5,233 bases of DNA from contig JADGOP010000210.1 of assembly GCA_017882935.1 (NCBI GenBank), positions 1 to 5,233 of the forward strand, given 5' to 3'. A model generated the notes under the pieces. That model had not been told where the DNA came from and searched no databases. It was given only the letters and a program-made list of their open reading frames with translations. Shown here piece by piece: positions 1 to 5,218 of the stretch. The stretch's first letter is position 1. The number at the start of each line of letters is the position of its first letter. This DNA comes from Actinomycetota bacterium (GTDB lineage Bacteria; Actinomycetota; Acidimicrobiia; Acidimicrobiales; Iamiaceae). The translations under genes and the position numbers were made by a program.

Positions 1-578
1 TGGCGAGCTCGATCACCGAGGTGGTCACCCGGGTCTCGGGGCTTCCCGTCGAGTTGTGGACGTCCACGCTCTCGCCGGACGTCGGCACCCTCATCTGGAG
101 CACCTGGGTGCCCGACCTCACCGCGCTCGAGGCCGCGTTCGACAAGCTCGGGGTGGACCCGGGCTTCCAGCAGTCGTCCGACGCCGGCGCCAAGTTCCTC
201 ACCGGTGGTGCCGACGACGCCATCGTCGCCATCCTGAGTGGCGACCCGGACCTGAGCCGCCAGATCACCTACGCCGTCGGGGTGGCCTCGGTCGCCAAGG
301 GCGGCCACGCGGCGAAGGCCATGGAGGTCGGCATCAAGCTGGCGACCATGGCCACCAAGATCACCGGCGAGACCACCTTGTTCGGCACCCCGGTCACGGG
401 CCCCTACGGCGCGGTCGAGTGGATCACGGGCTACGCCGACATCGCCGCGCTCGAGGCCGCGCAGCAGAAGCTCAGCAGTGACGCGAAGTGGCTGAAGGTG
501 GTCGACGACGAGGCCGGCGACGTCTTCACCGACGACGCGAACCTGACCACGCAGCTGATCTTCCGCAAGGTGGTCTGA
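1..578 (+). CDS. Small protein of unknown function with duplicated ferredoxin-like (dimeric alpha-beta barrel type) halves; 5' end at window edge
   Basis: The frame is open from the first bases: six codons (A-S-S-I-T-E) precede the first in-window start candidate, GTG at 21, and the codon before them ends in TG at bases 1-2. The true start is therefore probably an NTG codon beginning one base outside the window, giving about 192 residues; GTG at 21 gives 185. No signal peptide or membrane segment is seen. Two halves resemble each other: counting from the GTG, residues 26-43 and 134-151 share 10 of 18 positions (W, T, D, ALEAA, KL), and each is followed by a short acidic stretch and a hydrophobic beta-like strand. 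This pattern suits a tandem alpha-beta barrel protein of the ABM/NIPSNAP type, but no catalytic residues can be named and the substrate is unknown. It converges on the DUF3048 gene with 31 bp between stops. Confidence 0.8.
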   Translation, partial: ASSITEVVTRVSGLPVELWTSTLSPDVGTLIWSTWVPDLTALEAAFDKLGVDPGFQQSSDAGAKFLTGGADDAIVAILSGDPDLSRQITYAVGVASVAKGGHAAKAMEVGIKLATMATKITGETTLFGTPVTGPYGAVEWITGYADIAALEAAQQKLSSDAKWLKVVDDEAGDVFTDDANLTTQLIFRKVV

Positions 579-597
579 CCGTCACGCCCGGACCACC
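569..597. terminator. Weak inverted repeat between convergent genes
   Basis: GGTGGTC (569-575) and GACCACC (591-597) are perfect 7-bp inverted arms around a 15-nt loop that begins with the TGA stop of the upstream gene. It lies between two convergent genes, where a shared terminator would be expected. There is no T-tract on either strand, and the loop is long, so this is only a candidate. Confidence 0.2.
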
Positions 598-609
598 GCG
601 CACTGCCGG

Positions 610-1668
610 TCAGGGCGTGGTGGTGACGGCGTACCCCACGTCGGGCAGCTCCACCCAGGTGCGGCCCGGCGTGAGGGTGACGGGTCGGCCCTGGCTGTCG
701 AGGAGGCGCGCGGCGCGAGATTTGTCCGGGCGCACCCAGGTGCCCGAGACGATCCTGCCGGCGGTGAGCACCGTCAGGCGACCCTGGCCGGTGAGGATGC
801 CCGCGGCGTCGGCCGAGCTGGCCCCACCGGCGTAGGGCACTGCCATGACGACCACGTTCGCCGCGGCGATGCGCCGGCCCGCGGCCGAGACCTCGGGCCC
901 GCCGAAGATCGACCGTTGCCACGACGCCGTGCCGGCGTCCCAGGTCCACGTCACCTCGTAGCCCGAGGCGAAGCCCACGCGGCCCGACGACACGGGCGTG
1001 CCGACCGGCGTCGTGTGCGGCCGGCGGTAGGCGAACAGCGGACGGGGGGGCGGGTCGGCGCACCGCCCGTACATGTGGGCGACGTCGGCGTACAGGTTGT
1101 GCGGCGCCTGGCGGCTCGGGTCACGGAACATGAGCGGCCCCGCTCGCGTCTCGTCGAGCTGCGTGACCGGGGCACCCTGGATCGAGGCCACCTCGATGGG
1201 GGCGCCGCCCGAGAACGCGAACACGCCGCGCAGCGGCCACACGATGCTCTGATCGGTGGGCCGGACCGAGCGGACCGGACCCACGCGCCCGGGCGCTGCC
1301 GACTGGTAGACCGCAGCGAGGCGGGTGATGCCGCCGTCGACGACCTCCTCGTAGACCACGTCGGCCTGCTCGACCCCCGAGAGCGGGTGCGCCTCCTGGG
1401 TGTTGCCGATCTTCACCGTCACGGCGCAGCGTGCTGCCGCGGCGGCGGGCTCGACCAGGCCGGTGAGGGGCGCGATCCGGGGCGCGGCCGTGCTGGTGGG
1501 GGAGCCCGGCGCCGGGTGCCCGGTCGAGCGACGCGTGACGAGTCCCGCCACGGCCGCCGCCAGCACGACCACCACCAGCACGAGCGCGGCGATGGTCCGG
1601 CGGGACAGCCGCCCACCGGCTCCGTGAGCGGCTCCGTTGTCGGGGACCTGGCGCGGATCGATGCTCAA
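610..1668 (-). CDS. DUF3048 (YerB-like) membrane-anchored protein, downstream paralogue
   Basis: This encodes 352 residues. A short basic N-terminus (LSRR, residues 21-24) precedes one hydrophobic segment (about 25-44), then a Pro/Ser/Thr/Ala linker to about residue 65, so the body should lie outside the membrane. No lipobox Cys is seen, unlike Bacillus YerB, which is described as a lipoprotein. The N-terminal DUF3048 domain (about 66-215) carries VKIGNT, GVEQADVVYEE, GGITRLAAV, RSVRPTD and APHNLYA. The C-terminal part (about 230-350) has RSIFGGP, AANVVVM and a GTWVRPD...LTPGRTWVELP end typical of the DUF3048 C-terminal domain. Only two cysteines occur (81 and 203), both shared with the paralogue. 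The start is TTG at 1668: an in-frame TGA lies eight codons upstream, and no ATG or GTG occurs in frame before the membrane segment. No clear Shine-Dalgarno is seen. It lies 67 bp after the paralogue on the same strand, probably co-transcribed. The biochemical role of the family is not known. Confidence 0.9.
   Translation of the reverse strand: MSIDPRQVPDNGAAHGAGGRLSRRTIAALVLVVVVLAAAVAGLVTRRSTGHPAPGSPTSTAAPRIAPLTGLVEPAAAAARCAVTVKIGNTQEAHPLSGVEQADVVYEEVVDGGITRLAAVYQSAAPGRVGPVRSVRPTDQSIVWPLRGVFAFSGGAPIEVASIQGAPVTQLDETRAGPLMFRDPSRQAPHNLYADVAHMYGRCADPPPRPLFAYRRPHTTPVGTPVSSGRVGFASGYEVTWTWDAGTASWQRSIFGGPEVSAAGRRIAAANVVVMAVPYAGGASSADAAGILTGQGRLTVLTAGRIVSGTWVRPDKSRAARLLDSQGRPVTLTPGRTWVELPDVGYAVTTTP
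1316..1377. repeat. Near-identical tract shared by the two DUF3048 genes, copy 1
   Basis: These 62 bases match 2442-2503 at 61 positions (offset 1126). The only difference (G at 1336, T at 2462) changes Asp to Glu. The tract encodes the VEQADVVYEEVV(D/E)GGITRL region of the DUF3048 domain. Confidence 0.85.
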
Positions 1669-1735
1669 GTGAACACCACCCGGGGCTCATCGCCCTGTCG
1701 GGGTCGTGGGGGGCCGGAGCCGGGCGACGATGCCG

Positions 1736-2815
1736 TCAGGGCGTGGTGGTGACGGGGTAGGTGGTGTCGGGGAGCTCCACCCAGGTGCGTCCCGGCGTGA
1801 GGGCGATGGGGCGGTGCCTGCTGTCGAGGAGCCGCGCCGGCTTGGTGAGGTCGGGGCGCACCCAGGTGCCGGTGATGATCCGGCCGGCGGTGAACACCCG
1901 GAGCGGACCTGAGCCGGTGAGGACGCCCTCGCCGTCGGCCGCACCCGGCCCGCCGAGGTAGCCGACCGACATGACCACCACGTTGGCGGCGTTGAACTGG
2001 CCGCCCGCGGCACCCCCGTCGGGGCCGCCGAAGATCGACCGCTTCCAGGTGTGCGACAGCGGGCCCCAGTCCCACGACACGGCGTAGCCCTCCTCGTACC
2101 CGATGTGGACCGAGGAGACCTTGGCGCCGGCCGGCGCGGCGTGGCCCTTCCGGAACCGGAACAGCGGCTGCGGTGCCGGGGCGCCACAGGCGCCGTACAT
2201 CTGGTCGACGTGGGCGTAGAGGTTGTGCGGCGCCTGGCGGGTGGGGTCGCGGAACATCAGGGGCCCGGCGGCGGTCTCGTCGATCCGGGCGACGGGGGCG
2301 TTCCCGATCGAGTTGACCTCGATGGCGTTGCCGCCCGAGAAGGCCAGGATGCCCTGGAGCGGCCAGACGATGCTGTGGTCGGTGGGCCGCACCGAGCGGA
2401 TCGGACCGACCCGGTCGGGCGCCTGCGACTGGAAGACCGCGGCGAGGCGGGTGATGCCGCCTTCGACGACCTCCTCGTAGACCACGTCGGCCTGCTCGAC
2501 CCCGTACTGCGGGCGCGCCTCGGGCGTGTTGCCGATCTTGACGGTGATGGCGCAGCGCTTCTGGGCCGCGACGCTGGGCTCGGGGACGCCGGTGAGCGGT
2601 GCGAGCTTCACGGGACGCACCCGCTTGCGGTGGGGCTTGGGTCGCGGCTTCGCCGTGGTGGTCGAGGCGGGCAGGGTGCTCTTGACGGGCGACGGGGTGG
2701 ACTTCTGGGTGAGAACCACCACCGCGCCGGCCGCGAGGACGGTGACCCCCACCCCGACGACGGCGAGGCGCCGCCCGGTGAGGGCCCACCTCCCGGCCTG
2801 TTCGGGGCCGGTCAT
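1736..2815 (-). CDS. DUF3048 (YerB-like) membrane-anchored protein, upstream paralogue
   Basis: This encodes 359 residues from the ATG at 2815. A short N-terminus (with RR at 15-16) leads into one hydrophobic segment (about 17-35), then a Ser/Thr/Pro linker and a strongly basic patch (KPRPKPHRKRVRPVK, 56-70) before the DUF3048 domain (about 71-225) and C-terminal domain (about 235-355). Motifs match the downstream paralogue: over the 66 residues starting at Cys88, 55 are identical. Both proteins end in TTTP. Only two Cys are present (88 and 210), consistent with an extracytoplasmic disulfide. The frame stays open upstream to 2992, but residues there look non-coding (Arg/Cys-rich). ATG 2815 is the first ATG that gives a normal signal-anchor, although no good Shine-Dalgarno lies just before it. 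Its ATG overlaps the stop of a possible 19-codon leader ORF (ATGA). It is divergent from the large ATPase gene. Function of the family is unknown; an envelope location is inferred. Confidence 0.9.
   Translation of the reverse strand: MTGPEQAGRWALTGRRLAVVGVGVTVLAAGAVVVLTQKSTPSPVKSTLPASTTTAKPRPKPHRKRVRPVKLAPLTGVPEPSVAAQKRCAITVKIGNTPEARPQYGVEQADVVYEEVVEGGITRLAAVFQSQAPDRVGPIRSVRPTDHSIVWPLQGILAFSGGNAIEVNSIGNAPVARIDETAAGPLMFRDPTRQAPHNLYAHVDQMYGACGAPAPQPLFRFRKGHAAPAGAKVSSVHIGYEEGYAVSWDWGPLSHTWKRSIFGGPDGGAAGGQFNAANVVVMSVGYLGGPGAADGEGVLTGSGPLRVFTAGRIITGTWVRPDLTKPARLLDSRHRPIALTPGRTWVELPDTTYPVTTTP
2442..2503. repeat. Near-identical tract shared by the two DUF3048 genes, copy 2
   Basis: This is the partner of 1316-1377, with 61 of 62 bases the same and no synonymous difference over about 20 codons, although flanking sequence differs more. 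Confidence 0.85.
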
Positions 2816-2871
2816 CGGGACCCGGGTCCGGTGTGGTGCGGTGGCGTCCCGTCGTGGCTGGCGGTCGACAT
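2812..2871 (-). CDS. Possible 19-codon leader ORF coupled to the DUF3048 gene
   Basis: On the minus strand an ATG at 2871 opens a 19-codon frame (beginning MSTASHDG, ending GPGSR) whose TGA at 2814-2812 overlaps the ATG of the DUF3048 gene as ATGA. Unlike that gene, it has a recognisable Shine-Dalgarno (AAGGGAG, 2889-2883), 11 nt from its ATG. Such an arrangement would allow translational coupling. The peptide is Pro/His/Gly-rich and resembles no known leader. It may be chance; alternatively the DUF3048 start is wrong. Confidence is low because the peptide is so short. Confidence 0.3.
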   Translation of the reverse strand: MSTASHDGTPPHHTGPGSR

Positions 2872-2882
2872 CGTGTGCTGCG

Positions 2883-2889
2883 CTCCCTT
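2883..2889 (-). promoter_or_regulatory. Shine-Dalgarno-like AAGGGAG
   Basis: On the minus strand AAGGGAG lies 11 nt before ATG 2871. It is the best ribosome-binding-like sequence upstream of the DUF3048 gene pair, but it serves the short leader frame rather than the DUF3048 frame (56 bases to ATG 2815, so out of frame). Confidence 0.35.
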
Positions 2890-3010
2890 GGCATGACTTC
2901 AGGCAGCACCCCAACGTAGCGATCAGGCTCCGATGCGCGGTGGACCCCCGGGAAGTTGGCGCGTGGCCTGCGGTACCGCGGCGCAGGCGCACCGGGCCCT
3001 GACCCGCCTG

Positions 3011-3038
3011 GGGCCCCGGGCAACCCCTCCCGGGGCCC
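3011..3038. repeat. Perfect 10-bp G/C inverted repeat
   Basis: GGGCCCCGGG (3011-3020) and CCCGGGGCCC (3029-3038) are perfect inverted arms around an 8-nt loop, all G/C in the stem, with a possible G-T pair extending it by one. It stands in the divergent intergenic region about 75 bp before the ATPase start and about 195 bp before the DUF3048 start. It could be an RNA hairpin in either leader, a DNA operator, or a barrier between divergent transcripts. No T-tract follows on either strand, so an ordinary intrinsic terminator is less likely. Confidence 0.7.
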
Positions 3039-3055
3039 TTCCGGGGGCCGAAAGA

Positions 3056-3067
3056 CCCAAATATGGG
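3056..3067. promoter_or_regulatory. AT-rich imperfect palindrome, candidate operator
   Basis: CCCAAATATGGG has 4-bp perfect arms (CCCA/TGGG) around an A/T core and is the most AT-rich spot in an otherwise very GC-rich spacer. It lies about 47-58 bp upstream of the preferred ATPase start, where a regulator could bind. The ATPase carries its own winged helix, so autoregulation is conceivable. Evidence is sequence symmetry only. Confidence 0.2.
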
Positions 3068-3102
3068 CCATTCGACCTACGCGACGCGGCGATGTCGGGC
3101 CG

Positions 3103-3108
3103 ATAACC
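3103..3108 (+). promoter_or_regulatory. Possible -10 element for a leaderless ATPase transcript
   Basis: GATAAC ends 5 bases before ATG 3114. Actinobacteria often make leaderless mRNAs whose -10 box sits about this far before the start codon, and no Shine-Dalgarno is seen here, so a leaderless start at 3114 is plausible. There is no clear -35 at normal spacing. This is weak evidence and only a suggestion. Confidence 0.2.
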
Positions 3109-3113
3109 CAACC

Positions 3114-5153
3114 ATGGCTCTGGTCGATCCTCCCGAACCCCTCCGCGTCCAGGATCTCGGCATCCCGCCGTCCCTGGTGCTCGACATCACCTTGCGCCGG
3201 GCGATGCGCGAGGGGCAGACCAACACCCTGCGCCTCGCCGACACGCTCTGCGTCAGTCCGGTGCTGCTCGAGCAAGTCATCGAGAAGCTGCGCCACGACC
3301 GCCTGGTGGAGATCAACGGCATCGAGGGCCGCAGCTACATCCTCACCCTCAGCGAGCCCGGCCGGGTGCAGGCGTCCGAGCGCATGGCGGTGTCGAAGTA
3401 CGCCGGCGCGGTGCCCGTGAGCCTCGACGAGTACGCCCGGGTCGTCAACGCCCAGCACGTGCGCCCGCACGTGAACCGCGAGCTCATCCGGCGGGCCTTC
3501 TCCGACCTCGTCATCGGCGACTCGCTGCTCGACGAGCTCGGCCCGAGCATCCACTCGCCGGGCGCCATCTTCCTCTACGGGCCTCCCGGCACCGGCAAAT
3601 CGTCGATCGCCGAGCGCCTGGTGCGCGCCAACGACGACTCGGTCCTCGTGCCCCGAGCGGTGGAGATCGACGGCCAGGTCATCATGGTGTTCGACCCGGT
3701 GGTCCACGAGCCCATCAACCCGCAACCCGACCGGCTCGACCGGCGCTGGGTCCGCTGCAAGCGCCCCAGCATCGTGGTGGGTGGCGAGCTCTCCGCCATG
3801 CAGCTCGACTTGAACTACCAGGGCCACGCCGGCGTCTACCTGGCGCCGCTGCAGATGCAGGCCAACAACGGCGTGCTCGTGATCGACGACTTCGGTCGCC
3901 AGGCGCTCACCCCCGAGCAGCTCCTCAACCGCTGGATCGTGCCGCTCGACCGCTCGGTCGACTACCTCAAGCTCGACTACGGCGTGAAGTTCGAGGTCCC
4001 GTTCCTCACCAAGATCGTGTTCGCCACGAACCTGCCGCCGTCGAGCTTGGCCGACGAGGCCTTCTTCCGGCGGATCGGCAGCAAGATCCTGATCCCGCCG
4101 ATCCAGGACGACGCCTTCGACGAGGTCCTGCGCCGCGTCAGCGCCGACCGGCAGATCAGCGTCACGCCCGAGGCCTTCGCCCACATGCGTGCCGGCAGCC
4201 GCGACAAGGGCGACGGCGACCTCCGCCCGTACCTGCCGGGTGCCATCTGCACCCTGGTGCGCTCCATCAGCGAGTACGAGGGCATCGACCCGGTGCTCGA
4301 CCCGCCCACCATCGACCGTGCCCTGGGCCTCTACTTCAGCCGCGACCGTGACATGACCCAGCCCACGCTCGAGGCCATCATCGCCTCGCCGGAGCTGCGT
4401 CCGGCGGCCGACGCCGCGCTCGAGGCCACCGACGAGCTGCTGTGGGTGACCTCGGCCGAGGACGTGCGCCGCGTGGCGCTGCGCCTCGTCGACCGCCTCG
4501 GTGGCTCCTACGTCACCGGCGACGACCCCGGCGTCGAGACGCTTCCCGTCGACCTCTCGTTCGGCGTGGGCGAGACGGTTCGACCGGTCGCCCCCGACGA
4601 CCCCGAGCGCCGCCGCGAGCTCGAGGCGCAGCTGCACCGCTTCGCCATCAACTCCGAGCGGGCCCTGGCGCTCGCCGGCGGGGAGCGCCTGATGGTCGAC
4701 GAGCTCCTCATCGACCCTGTCACCGGTCTGCCCACCGACCAGGACATGAGCCGCCTCGTGGGGCGCCTGGGCGACGAGGACGTCGTCGTCGCGCTGCACC
4801 TCGACAACTTCGACCAGACCCACGACGAGGCCGGGCGCAAGCGCGTGCTCGCCGACTTCGGGTCGCTGCTTCGCGCCGAGGTCCGCGCCCGTGACCGGGC
4901 CGCCTACTACGGCGGCGGGAAGTTCCTCGTGATCATCCTGTCCGGCGTCGAGCAGGACCCCGAGTCGCTGCTGGCGCGGCTGCAGAAGGGCTGGGCCGAC
5001 GCCCGGTCCGAGCCCGTCACCTTCTCGGCCGGGTTCGCCCTGGCCGGTCCCAACTCCCGCCTCGCGCTCTCGGCAGCCGACCACGCGCTGCTCCGTGCCG
5101 AGGCGGCGGGCGGCGACGGCTGGGTGCAGGCCGACCCGGCCGACTACGAGTGA
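3114..5153 (+). CDS. Winged-helix AAA+ ATPase with C-terminal degenerate GGDEF domain
   Basis: This gives 679 residues from ATG 3114. Residues 17-91 look like a winged helix (helix LADTLCVSPVLLEQVIEKL, wing LVEINGIEGRSYILT). The AAA+ module (about 125-400) has Walker A GPPGTGKSS (156-164), Walker B VLVIDDFGRQ (254-263; the second acid is Asp, not Glu), sensor-1-like ATNLPP (Asn306) and arginine-finger candidates in FFRRIGSK (Arg319/320). A linker (about 420-528) contains LPVDLSFGVGE (477-487), recalled from GAF-like regions of actinobacterial GGDEF proteins. The C-terminus (about 530-673) is GGDEF-like: DPVTGLP (534-540), HLDNFDQTHD (562-571), RARD (591-594) and GGGKF (600-604). The signature acids are gone, so cyclase activity is unlikely, while the RxxD I-site is in register. 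No membrane segment is seen, so it is probably cytoplasmic. ATG 3063 would add 17 residues that look non-coding (YATRRCRADNP). Standalone wHTH-AAA relatives are recalled from other bacteria; their function is unknown to me. Confidence 0.9.
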   Translation: MALVDPPEPLRVQDLGIPPSLVLDITLRRAMREGQTNTLRLADTLCVSPVLLEQVIEKLRHDRLVEINGIEGRSYILTLSEPGRVQASERMAVSKYAGAVPVSLDEYARVVNAQHVRPHVNRELIRRAFSDLVIGDSLLDELGPSIHSPGAIFLYGPPGTGKSSIAERLVRANDDSVLVPRAVEIDGQVIMVFDPVVHEPINPQPDRLDRRWVRCKRPSIVVGGELSAMQLDLNYQGHAGVYLAPLQMQANNGVLVIDDFGRQALTPEQLLNRWIVPLDRSVDYLKLDYGVKFEVPFLTKIVFATNLPPSSLADEAFFRRIGSKILIPPIQDDAFDEVLRRVSADRQISVTPEAFAHMRAGSRDKGDGDLRPYLPGAICTLVRSISEYEGIDPVLDPPTIDRALGLYFSRDRDMTQPTLEAIIASPELRPAADAALEATDELLWVTSAEDVRRVALRLVDRLGGSYVTGDDPGVETLPVDLSFGVGETVRPVAPDDPERRRELEAQLHRFAINSERALALAGGERLMVDELLIDPVTGLPTDQDMSRLVGRLGDEDVVVALHLDNFDQTHDEAGRKRVLADFGSLLRAEVRARDRAAYYGGGKFLVIILSGVEQDPESLLARLQKGWADARSEPVTFSAGFALAGPNSRLALSAADHALLRAEAAGGDGWVQADPADYE

Positions 5154-5172
5154 GCCCCGCCCGGTCCCGGCC

Positions 5173-5218
5173 CGAGCCGACCTGAGCCCGCTGCGGGCAG
5201 GTCAGCCGCGCCGGCTCG
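5173..5218 (+). terminator. Nested inverted repeats after the ATPase gene
   Basis: Twenty bases past the stop, GACCT (5179-5183) plus GCCCG (5186-5190) pair with CGGGC (5194-5198) and AGGTC (5199-5203), giving a 10-bp stem with a 2-nt bulge and CTG loop. A further pair, CGAGCCG (5173-5179) and CGGCTCG (5212-5218), encloses it. The structure could terminate transcription, but no T-tract follows, as is common in high-GC actinobacteria. The rest of 5154-5233 shows no gene. Confidence 0.4.

Larger units (their letters stand above)
2816..3113. promoter_or_regulatory. Divergent intergenic region (DUF3048 operon / AAA+ ATPase)
   Basis: These roughly 300 bases separate two divergent genes and should hold promoters for both. 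The frames that run through it are antisense or out-of-frame shadows. Visible structure: the possible leader ORF (2812-2871), a perfect palindrome GCGGTACCGC at 2970-2979, a 10-bp inverted repeat (3011-3038), an AT-rich imperfect palindrome CCCAAATATGGG (3056-3067), and GATAAC (3103-3108) just before the ATPase start. No convincing consensus -35/-10 pair is seen for the minus-strand direction. No tRNA or known riboswitch pattern was recognised. Confidence 0.6.

Noticed and set aside
609..629. 21-nt direct repeat with 1735-1755 as a possible attachment site
   Set aside because: Both copies encode the same C-terminal residues and stop codon of the DUF3048 paralogues, so gene duplication explains the match.
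916..1752. Plus-strand 278-codon frame opposite the downstream DUF3048 gene
   Set aside because: Arg/Gly/Ala-rich with no domain and fully antisense to a clear DUF3048 gene.
2051..2896. Plus-strand 281-codon frame opposite the upstream DUF3048 gene
   Set aside because: Same reason: antisense shadow with composition typical of GC-rich opposite strands.
2816..2992. N-terminal extension of the upstream DUF3048 protein to a start at 2992
   Set aside because: The extra 59 residues are Arg/Cys/His-rich, and would put the single membrane segment about 75 residues in. ATG 2815 gives a normal signal-anchor.
3063..3113. Start of the ATPase at ATG 3063
   Set aside because: The 17 added residues (including TRRCRADNP) look non-coding and no ribosome site precedes them. 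It remains possible, so it is given as an alternative.
1665..5084. 1139-codon minus-strand open frame across the ATPase gene and DUF3048 genes
   Set aside because: It is antisense to the ATPase and out of frame with DUF3048. Its product is low-complexity (Arg/Ala/Gly/Val/Asp-rich) without any domain, which is what extreme GC3 bias produces opposite a real gene.
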